Assembly (NCBI RefSeq): GCF_003326755.1
Contig: NZ_JPWH01000019.1
Location: 21,551-85,550 of the forward strand
DNA from: Thalassospira profundimaris
Lineage (GTDB): Bacteria > Pseudomonadota > Alphaproteobacteria > Rhodospirillales > Thalassospiraceae
DNA: 64,000 bases
Direction of reading: 5' to 3'
Shown here piece after piece: positions 42,333 to 50,669 of the stretch. The position numbers were made by a program, and so were the translations under genes. Under the pieces are notes generated by a model. It saw only the letters and a program-made list of their open reading frames with translations. It did not search any database and was not told the origin of the DNA. Each line of letters opens with the position of its first letter. Position 1 is the first letter of the stretch.

Positions 42333-43310
42333 TCAAATAGTGCGATCTTCAGCATTAAATGATGTAGTAAAACCGCCGTCTGACAGTTCGTGTGTGACTT
42401 CCCCTGTTATCCATTTGACCACTGTAATCTCTTGTCGCCAGCCCTGAAGTTCTAAGGGCTGGCCCGCATGAATGACGGGGTTTCCGTTTGCCAGTTGCAG
42501 GTTGATGGATTGCTGGCCGCGTTGCATCCGTGCCCATTCGGCCCGGGCGGAATGATAAGCCGTGATGGCATTGGGAAAATCGCGTTTCAGGGTTTTCCAG
42601 TTTTCGCCTTCGCCCGCTGTTGAATAACGGGTTTTGTTGGCTGCCTGATCGCGCCATTTGGCCCGCACGCCGGTGTAGGTGCTTTCGCGGTCGCTAATCT
42701 CGAAACGATGGCTAACGTTGTCTGACCGGCTGATTTTGGCGGTTGGCAGGGCGATGCCGCTTATTGTTTTGGTGTAACCGACCGGCGTGAACAGCAAACG
42801 GCCTGCCTTGACCGTGGCAATGGCATCGTAATCCTTGCCAAGCCTGGTGAGGAAATTCAGGTCGCTTTCGTTGGTCTGGTCGATATGGCTGATCACAATC
42901 GCGCTTAGGCCATCCTCGATCGCGGGGATAAGGTTTTGCCTTTTGGCAATTGTGGTCAGGATTTCGCCTAGGGTCTTATCGCTATAGGATTCCTCGCGCT
43001 GGACCTTGAAGGCCCCTTGGAAATCGGCACTGCAGCCTGAAATCGTGATGCGGTCGGGCGGGCCGCTTTCACCGACCTGGTCAACAATGAAGGTGCCTTT
43101 ATCGACAAGGTTGCCGTCATAGCCGATCAAAACCTGAAGGCGCACGCCGCGCCGGGGCAGGTGAATGGTTTCTTCAGGCGCACACAGTTCGATTTCGCAT
43201 TCATCGGCCTCGATGCCGGTTTTGTCGACGATGCGCAGACTGTTTAGATATTTCGCCAGTGTGGCGGTCACATCGATGTTGTCGGCAATGATTTGATAGG
43301 CCGGGGTCAT
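42333..43310 (-). CDS. D: P2 gpD-like late control / baseplate hub protein
   Basis: 325 residues. Forms the tail hub at the base of the spike in contractile-tail phages. Family features: LRIVDKTGIEADECEIELCAPEE, GYDGNLVDKGTFIVDQVGESGPPDRITISG, FKVQREESYSDKTLGEILTTIAKR, DLNFLTRLGKDYDAIATVKAGRLLF. Last gene of the tail operon; its ATG overlaps the stop of U. Confidence 0.92.
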   Translation of the reverse strand: MTPAYQIIADNIDVTATLAKYLNSLRIVDKTGIEADECEIELCAPEETIHLPRRGVRLQVLIGYDGNLVDKGTFIVDQVGESGPPDRITISGCSADFQGAFKVQREESYSDKTLGEILTTIAKRQNLIPAIEDGLSAIVISHIDQTNESDLNFLTRLGKDYDAIATVKAGRLLFTPVGYTKTISGIALPTAKISRSDNVSHRFEISDRESTYTGVRAKWRDQAANKTRYSTAGEGENWKTLKRDFPNAITAYHSARAEWARMQRGQQSINLQLANGNPVIHAGQPLELQGWRQEITVVKWITGEVTHELSDGGFTTSFNAEDRTI

Positions 43311-43726
43311 GGTTTGCTGTCCATCAGTTTGCCAAGCTGTTCGTTGTCGTCATTGCCATAGCGTTTAAGGGCGATGGTGAATTCGATTTTTCGCGCCAGA
43401 CCGTTGGAAACAAAGTGCGACCGGTTGTCATCGATCTTGGCAATGAACCATTTGCCCAGCACATCGCCATTGCCGGCCGTTAAAATCCATGCCTTTCCGC
43501 CTGCGGCCATTTCGCGCAATTTATCGATGTGGGATGGCCCGCCGGTCAATTCCGGCATCAACGTTCCATCTATGGTTAATTCGTCTTCGCCCGGGCCAAG
43601 GAATTGATGCGCGGGTGCCTTGCCAAAACGGTTGCTGGCCGACCAGCGGTATTCCGTTGTGCGCTTTAATGTCTCATAGGGCACAGTGCGCAGGTGAAAG
43701 CTAAACATGCCAAGGGATAGCAGCAT
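43307..43726 (-). CDS. U: P2 gpU-like tail protein
   Basis: 139 residues, tail-terminus assembly protein. MLLSLGMFSFHLRTVPYETLKRTTEYRWSASNRFGKAPAHQFLGPGEDELTIDGTLMPELTG is characteristic of phage tail protein U. It overlaps D and follows T with a 1-bp gap. Confidence 0.92.
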   Translation of the reverse strand: MLLSLGMFSFHLRTVPYETLKRTTEYRWSASNRFGKAPAHQFLGPGEDELTIDGTLMPELTGGPSHIDKLREMAAGGKAWILTAGNGDVLGKWFIAKIDDNRSHFVSNGLARKIEFTIALKRYGNDDNEQLGKLMDSKP

Positions 43727-43727
43727 A

Positions 43728-46190
43728 TCAGTTGGTCCTGTCGATCATGGCGGTGCGGGCGCGGGCCTGCTTGCGCCGTTCAAATTCTTCGATCTGGCGT
43801 CGGACTTCGGCGGCGATGGCTTTTTCGTCGCTGCCAGCGGGGGGATTGATGATGATCTGATAGCTATCCTGTGACGTTGGCACCGGCGTTGTTTGTGCCG
43901 AGGCCCCGGCGGGGCCAGTGGCAATGGCAGCGGCAACCGGGGCAACGGCCATCGTGCGAACCGGGTTGGTTCGCATATTGCGCACGTTTTTGGGGGCCTG
44001 TGGTCCGGTGCCTTTTACCTCGATCGTCTTTTTGCCATCGCCAAACAGCTCGGATATCCAGCCGATTTTCTCGCCTATCCAGTCAAAGGCGGCTTTGGCT
44101 CCGCCCAACACGGAATCCCAAAGATTAATGAAAAAATCCATGATCGCCCCCCAGTTTGTCGCGATCAGGCCAATGGGGGTGAATGACAGCAAGGTTTTGA
44201 TGGTTTCCCACGTTCCTGAAAACTTACTGGTGATGCTGTCCCATAAATTGACAAAGAATGTTTTGATCGGTTCCCAATAAGTGAAAATCAGCGTTGCCGC
44301 GATGGCAATGCCGCCAATGATGGCAATAAGCGGGTTTGCCATTGCCGCGACGGCCATTGCCCGCAATCCGCCGGTTACGATTGGGAAGGCAACCTTTGCG
44401 ACCGACGCGACAAGGCCGATACCCTTGCTCACAATGCCAAAGCCACCCCCTAATAGACCGGACTGAATACCCAGGGCCGTCATCGCAAACCTTGCCATTG
44501 CAAACGGGCCGAGTAAGCCTGCCACTGTTGTTGCCAATATACCGCCAACAAAAATCAGCCCGGCCACACCGGCAGCAACCTTGACCAGCGTACTGGCAAG
44601 CACCGGGTTTTCCTGGACCCAACTGGTAACGGAGCGGACAACGCCGGTGGCGGACTGGATAAGCGACCGCAAAGGGGCATCATTGGTATCGGTCAAGGCG
44701 ATATTCATGCCCTCGACAGCCGACCAAAACGATTTGATGTCGCCCGCCGCGTTATCGCCCATCTGTTTGGCAACGCGGGTGGTTTCGCCCATTGAATTGT
44801 TCAGAATGTCGATGAACTGGGTGATTGCGCCTGATCCGCCCTGATCAATCAGGGTGGCAAAGGCCGCCCCGGCTTCCTGCCCGGCAATGGCGGTTAATTG
44901 TGCCAGGCGCTGGGCGCTTCCCATACCTTCCGTTGACTTGGCCACATCGGCCAGAATTGCAACCATGTCCCGTGCGTTGCCGTTGGCATCCATTGTGGAA
45001 ACGCCCAGTTCTTTCATGGCCGCTGCGGCTTCTGTTGGTGGCTTGGACATACGCGAAAACAGGGATCGCAGGGCCGTGCCAGCCATGCTGCCCTGAATGC
45101 CGACATTGCCAAGCATCCCCGACATAGCCGCAACGTCCTCGACAGACGCGCCGAACTCTTTGGCAATGGGGGCGGTGTATTTCATGGTTTCGCCCAACAT
45201 GGTCAAGTCCACGTTGGATCGCGTAAAGGTGGCCGTCATAATGTCGCCCAGCCGCCCCATTTCGCTGGCTTTCATACCAAAGCCAGAAAGCACGTTTGAC
45301 GCAATGTCCGCAGTTGTTGCCAAGTCCGTGGCCCCGGCCTTTGCCAGATCAAGCATACCGGGCATTGTTTGCAAAACTTCGTTGGCATCAAATCCGGCCA
45401 TAGCCAGAAATTGCATACCGGATGCAGCTTCGGAGGCGGAAAAGCTGGTGGTCGCGCCCAGTTCCTTTGCTTGCTGGCGTAACGCCGCCATTGCTTCGGA
45501 TGTTTGATCGAGGCGGGCAATCGCACCGACAGCGGACATTTGTTCGCCAAAGTCTATCCCGGCACCCGCCATGCGACTGCCAAGGGCAAGGGCACCGCCG
45601 CCGACAGCCATGCCAGCCGCGCCGCCCATTGCCATGTTCGCTTGCAGTTGCATGGTTCTCTGCATTCTGGATCGGGCTGCGGCCAGTTGGTTCGTTCGCC
45701 GTCTTGCCTGTTCCAGTGCTTGGCTTTGTTGTTCTGCCGCCCGTCGTGCTGCATCAAGGTCGCCCCTAAGTTGGCGCTGTGCCGAGGAGAGGCGCCGGGT
45801 ATCGATCCCGGCAGATCGCAGTCTTTCGCGCATTTCGGCGGTTGCGGCGGAAGTGGTTGTTTCGGCCTGTCTTAGGCGTGCGACTTCCTTTCGGGCGGCG
45901 TTGAATTCCGCCCGCATCTTTCGTGTGACCCTATCGGTTGATGCAATCTGTTGGCCCAATTGCTGGGCGCGGTTTTCTGCCGCCGCAAGGGCCGTTGCAT
46001 TTTGCCGGGCAGCGGCCTTTAAATCGCGGAAAGACTGGATGTTCCCTGATACCCGTTCAAGGTCTCGCACCCGGCTGGCGGCTTCACCAAGCTGGTTTCT
46101 CAACTGATCGGTCGATTGGCGCATTCGTCGGAAAGGTGCCGTGACCTTATCCGCTGCCTGCATCAGGATATTGAGTTTTAAATCAGCCAT
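43728..46190 (-). CDS. T: Tail tape-measure protein (P2 gpT-like)
   Basis: 820 residues; its length sets tail length. N-terminal coiled coil (~1-190, with many Ala/Arg/Gln heptads such as RVRDLERVSGNIQSFRDLKAAARQNATALAAAENRAQQLGQQ), a TP901-type core with FGEQMSAVGAIARLDQTSEAMAALRQQAKELGATTSFSASEAASGMQFLAMAGFDANE, hydrophobic segments at ~533-558 and ~615-640, and a proline/alanine-rich tail. Downstream of E/E' as in P2. Confidence 0.93.
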   Translation of the reverse strand: MADLKLNILMQAADKVTAPFRRMRQSTDQLRNQLGEAASRVRDLERVSGNIQSFRDLKAAARQNATALAAAENRAQQLGQQIASTDRVTRKMRAEFNAARKEVARLRQAETTTSAATAEMRERLRSAGIDTRRLSSAQRQLRGDLDAARRAAEQQSQALEQARRRTNQLAAARSRMQRTMQLQANMAMGGAAGMAVGGGALALGSRMAGAGIDFGEQMSAVGAIARLDQTSEAMAALRQQAKELGATTSFSASEAASGMQFLAMAGFDANEVLQTMPGMLDLAKAGATDLATTADIASNVLSGFGMKASEMGRLGDIMTATFTRSNVDLTMLGETMKYTAPIAKEFGASVEDVAAMSGMLGNVGIQGSMAGTALRSLFSRMSKPPTEAAAAMKELGVSTMDANGNARDMVAILADVAKSTEGMGSAQRLAQLTAIAGQEAGAAFATLIDQGGSGAITQFIDILNNSMGETTRVAKQMGDNAAGDIKSFWSAVEGMNIALTDTNDAPLRSLIQSATGVVRSVTSWVQENPVLASTLVKVAAGVAGLIFVGGILATTVAGLLGPFAMARFAMTALGIQSGLLGGGFGIVSKGIGLVASVAKVAFPIVTGGLRAMAVAAMANPLIAIIGGIAIAATLIFTYWEPIKTFFVNLWDSITSKFSGTWETIKTLLSFTPIGLIATNWGAIMDFFINLWDSVLGGAKAAFDWIGEKIGWISELFGDGKKTIEVKGTGPQAPKNVRNMRTNPVRTMAVAPVAAAIATGPAGASAQTTPVPTSQDSYQIIINPPAGSDEKAIAAEVRRQIEEFERRKQARARTAMIDRTN

Positions 46191-46217
46191 GCGATTCCTG
46201 TCGGGTATCAGGGAAGG

Positions 46218-46699
46218 TTATTGCTGGCGCAGGGCATCGGCTTCCATCTGAAGGAATTGCACGGCCAATTCATAGGTTTCGACCAGCTCTTCAAGACTTA
46301 GGCTGTTAAAGACGTTTGGCGGAAAGGATCCCGGGAACGCCTTCATGATGATGCCCCACGCCGTGGGAATGTCGTCAGGGACCGCTACTCGGTAAAAAAA
46401 TTTACGCTGATTTCCTGCATGATCGCGAGCGCATCACGGGCATCAAGTTGCTGAACATGGCTTTCATTGATGGCAGGCATGGTAATGCGGGGCAGCAGGA
46501 TAAACAGGACATTGGTGTCCAGTTCGGCAAGCTGGGTCAGCTTGACGCCGCGCAGATCGCCACTTAGCGGGCGGCGCACAGTGATTTTATCCAGCGTCTT
46601 GTCGGTGCCATAGGGCAGGGGTGATTTAAGGGCCAGGTCAAAGCTGGCATTGATGGCGCTGTTGCTAACTGCGGCAACGTCGTTGGTTTTCTTGGTCAT
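46218..46699 (-). CDS. E': Frameshift product E+E' (tail assembly chaperone)
   Basis: Read-through of E by -1 slippage at T-TTT-TTT (minus strand; plus 46394-46400), five codons before the E stop. The new frame continues YRVAVPDDIPTAWGIIMKAFPGSFPPNVFNSLSLEELVETYELAVQFLQMEADALRQQ to a TAA at 46218, giving about 160 residues. This C-terminus is typical of GpE in P2-like phages. Both forms probably coat the tape measure during tail assembly. Confidence 0.8.
46385..46699 (-). CDS. E: Tail assembly protein E (unshifted)
   Basis: 104 residues (MTKKTNDVAAVSNSAINASFDLALKSPLPYGTDKTLDKITVRRPLSGDLRGVKLTQLAELDTNVLFILLPRITMPAINESHVQQLDARDALAIMQEI...), the phage tail assembly chaperone family. The ATG at 46699 follows AAAGGGA. 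Ends just past the slippery run that produces E+E'. Confidence 0.9.
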   Translation of the reverse strand: MTKKTNDVAAVSNSAINASFDLALKSPLPYGTDKTLDKITVRRPLSGDLRGVKLTQLAELDTNVLFILLPRITMPAINESHVQQLDARDALAIMQEISVNFFTE

Positions 46700-46767
46700 G
46701 TTGGTCCCTTTCAAGAAAAAGCAGGAATGCCCCCCGGCGCTGCCTCTTGATCAGGATTGATCTTGTG

Positions 46768-47283
46768 TTATGCGGTCAGGCCCAGCGCCTGGCGCAGTTT
46801 CGCTTGCCGGTCTTCACCATTGATTTTTTCAATGCCGTTGATCATGTCGATCTCGACAATCACGTCGCCATTGACACTGTATGTCAGATAGGTGATCGGC
46901 ATTTCGACCTTCATTTTTGCCATTTCACCGGCTTTCAGCGAGCCCATGTCGCTTTTCTTGAAACGGCCCCGGACCGAAATTTCAATCGCGTCTACGGTGC
47001 TGTCGGCATCGTCGGCCTTGGCGGCGGCCAGCAGGCGCACACCAATGCCCGACGCATCAGCAATGCCAAACTGTTTGATAACGTCGGTGCTGAATTCGGC
47101 GAGCGTGAATTCGATTTTCATCGCCTCGATGCCAAGGTCGAGTTCAACTTCACCCAGCATTCCGCCGCCGCGATAGGATTCCGTTACCCGTTCAAGTGCC
47201 GGGGTTACGACTTCCTCGGCTTTACCGGCATAGCCCACGCCATCAATGAAAACGTTAAAGTTCTTGATACTTTTCGGCAGCAT
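46768..47283 (-). CDS. FII: Major tail tube protein (P2 gpFII-like)
   Basis: 171 residues: MLPKSIKNFNVFIDGVGYAGKAEEVVTPALERVTESYRGGGMLGEVELDLGIEAMKIEFTLAEF and the IDMINGIEKINGEDRQAKLRQALGL ending are typical. Polymerises to form the inner tube. Immediately after FI. Confidence 0.95.
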   Translation of the reverse strand: MLPKSIKNFNVFIDGVGYAGKAEEVVTPALERVTESYRGGGMLGEVELDLGIEAMKIEFTLAEFSTDVIKQFGIADASGIGVRLLAAAKADDADSTVDAIEISVRGRFKKSDMGSLKAGEMAKMKVEMPITYLTYSVNGDVIVEIDMINGIEKINGEDRQAKLRQALGLTA

Positions 47284-47328
47284 TCCGCCATCTCCTTTTG
47301 TACAGGTTACTGATTATCGGAAAGGCGA

Positions 47329-48501
47329 TTAAGCCGCCGCCACCATCGTTGCGAAGTCCACCAGGTAATCATCGGTGATCTTCTGTTCAAACATCAGGTT
47401 TTCGAGCGGCGGTACCGGCGTATAGTCGTAGGAAATCATCAGCTTGCCAGCCTTCAGGTTTTCCTTGCTGTTCTTTGCCGGATCAAACCAGGCTTCACCA
47501 CCAATCAGGTAGCCACGCGCGACCAGATCGCGGAATTTGGCATTCACCCCGTCAATGATGTCGCGCACCAGTGTTGGGTTCATGGGTTTATCCACGGCCC
47601 AAAAGTGCGCCTCGGCCATCGTGTCGGCCAGCACCTGGGCGGTGCGGGTATAGTTTTCAAAGGCAAACAACGGATCGGCGCTGCAAGTGCGGGAGCCCCA
47701 AAAACGATAGCCTTTATTGTTGATCAGGGTGGTTACATCTTTGGCATTCAATACCCCGGCATCGGTCGCGGGGCTTTGCAGATCCCAGTATACGTCTTTG
47801 TTGATACCCGAAACGCCATTAACCGGCACGTTTGATAGTGTTTTGTGCCAGCCGATATCCTCATCGATCTGGGCGCGAAGGCCAAGGGCGCGAGCGGTCG
47901 CATAAGCGTTGCGTTCGGCGTTCGCCTGCGTGTCCCAGTTTACGAAATCGGGCCAGATCAACATCAGTTCACGCGCACCGAAACCGTCACGGTAGGCAAT
48001 GGCTTCCTCGATGGTTTCGCAGCCATAGCAGGACGCATAAGCAAAGGACCGGGTCAGTTGCGCGATCGAGACCAGTTCGGCAGTGACATTTTCATTATCC
48101 AGCCCGGGCACGCCAAGAATGCGGGGCTGCACACCTAGCAGCGGCTTGGCGGCGGTCAGGGCCTGCATGCCGGTCTTTTTGCCGTTCACAACACCACCAA
48201 TCAGGTTTGATGTGGTTTCGGCTTCGTCTGCGCCTTCAGGAACGCGCACGACAACCGTCAGCGGGTTGCCATGATCTTTGATCGCATCAAGCGCATAGGG
48301 CAGGGTGCCGGTTGTCCCGGCCGCACTGATCCCGTTGTTGATATCAGTGATCAAAGCAGGGCGGTTGAGCGGGAATGTATCGGCATCGGCGGTTTCGCCG
48401 GTGCAAACAACACCAATAACGGCAGTTTCAATTGTGCGGATTGGTCGGGTGCCATCGGATACTTCGATGACGCGCACACCATGATGGTAATCGGTGGCCA
48501 T
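47329..48501 (-). CDS. FI: Tail sheath protein (P2 gpFI-like)
   Basis: 390 residues; the contractile sheath subunit. MATDYHHGVRVIEVSDGTRPIRTIETAVIGVVCTGETADADTFPLNRPALIT, then RSFAYASCYGCETIEEAIAYRDGF, SLYWDLQ-type DVYWDLQSPATDAGVLNAKDVTTLINNKGYRFWGSRTCSADPLFAFENYTRTAQVL and a C-terminal VPPLENLMFEQKITDDYLVDFATMV. All intact. Confidence 0.95.
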   Translation of the reverse strand: MATDYHHGVRVIEVSDGTRPIRTIETAVIGVVCTGETADADTFPLNRPALITDINNGISAAGTTGTLPYALDAIKDHGNPLTVVVRVPEGADEAETTSNLIGGVVNGKKTGMQALTAAKPLLGVQPRILGVPGLDNENVTAELVSIAQLTRSFAYASCYGCETIEEAIAYRDGFGARELMLIWPDFVNWDTQANAERNAYATARALGLRAQIDEDIGWHKTLSNVPVNGVSGINKDVYWDLQSPATDAGVLNAKDVTTLINNKGYRFWGSRTCSADPLFAFENYTRTAQVLADTMAEAHFWAVDKPMNPTLVRDIIDGVNAKFRDLVARGYLIGGEAWFDPAKNSKENLKAGKLMISYDYTPVPPLENLMFEQKITDDYLVDFATMVAAA

Positions 48502-48527
48502 TATAAATCTCCGGGTTAGGGGCGGGG

Positions 48528-49136
48528 TCAGGAAAACGTGATGGCATAGGCACGCAAACCGGCGGCATCGTTGCTATCGGTCAGGGCGATAATCGCGTCC
48601 TTATGGGCGCGGGCCTGTTTGATGATGTCGTCGGAAAACACGCTGGCCGCATCGTTAAGCGCGATCATCTGGGTCGCATCCAGGGCCACCGGCTGGTTGT
48701 CCGCATCGATCCAGTCCATTTCAAATGCACCTGCATCGGCCTGCGCTTTCATGGCCTTGATGGCGTTCGTATTGATGCGGGTCATGCTGGCGGCATCCGC
48801 TTGATAACGATGGCCATCATATGTAAAGCCGTTCGCCAGCATCTGGTCGCGGATGGCATCAATCCGGGTTTTCAGCCGTGCGGCCACGCCATCAATATCA
48901 CGCGGGGCGACTTCATAGCGGCGATGCACACTTTCCGCCTCGATGTCATAGACCCAAGCCAGTGTATCAAAATCGTCGTCGTAATCCTCGGGAAAGCTCT
49001 CATCGACCGTTAGCGGGCGGCGTAGCAGTGCGCCAGCTTCATCACGGGGCAATTCGTTGATAGGTGTTTCAAAGCCAGCGATTTCCTCGCGGATTACGGC
49101 ATTGTTGACTACCACGGCATAGTGTTTTTTGTTCAT
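48528..49136 (-). CDS. DUF4376-type tail-fibre-associated protein
   Basis: 202 residues. The C-terminal ~110 residues (RLKTRIDAIRDQMLANGFTYDGHRYQADAASMTRINTNAIKAMKAQADAGAFEMDWIDADNQPVALDATQMIALNDAASVF) match DUF4376, common at the end of tail-fibre operons. GAGGG precedes the ATG at 49136. Possibly a fibre tip or fibre-assembly protein. Confidence 0.75.
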   Translation of the reverse strand: MNKKHYAVVVNNAVIREEIAGFETPINELPRDEAGALLRRPLTVDESFPEDYDDDFDTLAWVYDIEAESVHRRYEVAPRDIDGVAARLKTRIDAIRDQMLANGFTYDGHRYQADAASMTRINTNAIKAMKAQADAGAFEMDWIDADNQPVALDATQMIALNDAASVFSDDIIKQARAHKDAIIALTDSNDAAGLRAYAITFS

Positions 49137-49144
49137 TTCAGCCC

Positions 49145-49795
49145 TCACGTAATAGCGCCACGAATGTCGCCCTGGTTAATCCATGTGATGTTGACGTTTC
49201 CGATGATGGCTTTGCCCGCTAGGCCATAAGCCCCCCGGTCGCCGGGTGATCCGTTCTTGCCCAGATCGCCCCCGCGTCCGGCATTGCCAGCGCCAGCGCC
49301 ACCGGTTGTCAGGGTGCCAGGCGAGCCGGATGTTTGTTCAGCCGCTCCCGGCCCAGGTAGGAATCCCGCGCCGCCGCCGCCGCCGACATAAACCGAGTTC
49401 CCACCAACGCCGCCACCACCACCGATGACGCCCTGGTTGTCGATGGTAATGGCGCTTGCAGCCTCGATCGCATGGCCGCCGCTATTAACCACGCCGCTGG
49501 ATCGTTCAGCGAAATTACCGCCAGCCCCAACGACATAAGCCCCGGCTGAAATCAACAGGCTGATCTTCGAACCAGCCGGAAAAGCCCCGGTTTTCAGGGC
49601 AACGGCGGGGTAAGCCGTTGTTGATCCAATCTTGATGCCCGGCATGACAATGAACCGGCCAAAATAGCGGCTCGTACCATTCCACCCATTGTCCCGGGCC
49701 AGATCGGTCAGGATGACATTGTACTGATCAACACTGATCAGCACGTCCCTGGCTTGCAGGTTTGCAAGCGTTTGTGGCGAGGCATATAGCATCAC
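49145..49795 (-). CDS. Glycine-rich receptor-binding tail tip protein (gp38/J-like)
   Basis: 216 residues; the C-terminal half is a polyglycine-rich domain (GVIGGGGGVGGNSVYVGGGGGAGFLPGPGAAEQTSGSPGTLTTGGAGAGNAGRGGDLGKNGSPGDRG) like that in T-even gp38 adhesins and the lambda J C-terminus, where polyglycine II helices present variable host-recognition loops. Likely the receptor-recognising tip. Overlaps the upstream gene by 4 bp. Confidence 0.72.
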   Translation of the reverse strand: MMLYASPQTLANLQARDVLISVDQYNVILTDLARDNGWNGTSRYFGRFIVMPGIKIGSTTAYPAVALKTGAFPAGSKISLLISAGAYVVGAGGNFAERSSGVVNSGGHAIEAASAITIDNQGVIGGGGGVGGNSVYVGGGGGAGFLPGPGAAEQTSGSPGTLTTGGAGAGNAGRGGDLGKNGSPGDRGAYGLAGKAIIGNVNITWINQGDIRGAIT

Positions 49796-50289
49796 GCGGC
49801 CCGCCCTTTTAAACCAACGCGCAAGCCCGCCCCGACCGGATCGATCCCAATGCCGGTAACAACCAGCGACACGGCATCGCCCTGTTTGATCGATGGATTG
49901 GCAACCAGTGTCCCGGCGTTCAAAACGCTGCTGTCGGCTGCAAAAGATGGTTTAACAGCGCAAATGGATGCGCCATTAACCCGAATGTCAAAAACCACCG
50001 GCGCACCTGAAGGTACGGTTTCAATCCGTGCGACGATGGTTTGCGGGGTGATGTCGCGGGACGCAATAACAGTGCCGTGCGTTTTGATTTCAAGGTCGGT
50101 TGGCTGGGTATCCGGGTCAAACCCGGCATTGAACGGAATGTCATAAGGCGCATCCGGGCTTACCCCAAGCTTGTCACGCAATGCCTCGACGTCCGCCTGG
50201 TCAATATGACGGGGGCGCAAACGAAAGGATTTTCGGATGAAATTAACGGTGCGCCAGACCTGATCCATCGCCTTGTTCTTATCACTCAT
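49792..50289 (-). CDS. Hypothetical phage tail protein
   Basis: 165 residues. Starts MSDKNKAMDQVWRTVNFIRKSFRLRPRHIDQADVEALRDKLGV; the middle PYDIPFNAGFDPDTQPTDLEIKTHGTVIASRDITPQTIVARIETVPSGAPVVFDIRVNGASI looks like a beta-rich module. It lies in the fibre region, coupled to both neighbours, so is probably part of the fibre or adhesin complex. Confidence 0.62.
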   Translation of the reverse strand: MSDKNKAMDQVWRTVNFIRKSFRLRPRHIDQADVEALRDKLGVSPDAPYDIPFNAGFDPDTQPTDLEIKTHGTVIASRDITPQTIVARIETVPSGAPVVFDIRVNGASICAVKPSFAADSSVLNAGTLVANPSIKQGDAVSLVVTGIGIDPVGAGLRVGLKGRAA

Positions 50290-50669
50290 TTCGCCCACAC
50301 CACTTTGCGGTTCGTCGGTTCAATGATCAGGCGTTTGCCCGTTGTTTCAAAATGCACCTGGTCGAATGCCTGCAAGGATTCAAACACCGCGTCGTTGCAC
50401 AGAATGTTCATGTGAAAGCGATCATCGAATTCGGGAGGGGTAATCAATTTACCCTCTGCATCCATAACCGGGACGGTGGTTTGCAGCTTGCCAATTGGTA
50501 CTAACTGCCAGTCGTGGGTTGCACTAATCCAGTTTTTCCCGTCATGAAACACGTTGTTTGACTGGGTTTCGCCGGTCTGTTCATTGGTAACGGTGGTGGA
50601 CAAGGCGGCAATCATTGCCGCCTCGCTGGCTGCAACAAGGCACAGGTCGTGATTCATGGGTTGCATCAT
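50286..50669 (-). CDS. Hypothetical fibre-region protein
   Basis: 127 residues (MMQPMNHDLCLVAASEAAMIAALSTTVTNEQTGETQSNNVFHDGKNWISATHDWQLVPIGKLQTTVPVMDAEGKL...). It overlaps both neighbours by 4 bp and is placed directly after the main fibre gene, where P2 G encodes fibre assembly, but there is no visible similarity to G. Confidence 0.6.
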   Translation of the reverse strand: MMQPMNHDLCLVAASEAAMIAALSTTVTNEQTGETQSNNVFHDGKNWISATHDWQLVPIGKLQTTVPVMDAEGKLITPPEFDDRFHMNILCNDAVFESLQAFDQVHFETTGKRLIIEPTNRKVVWAK

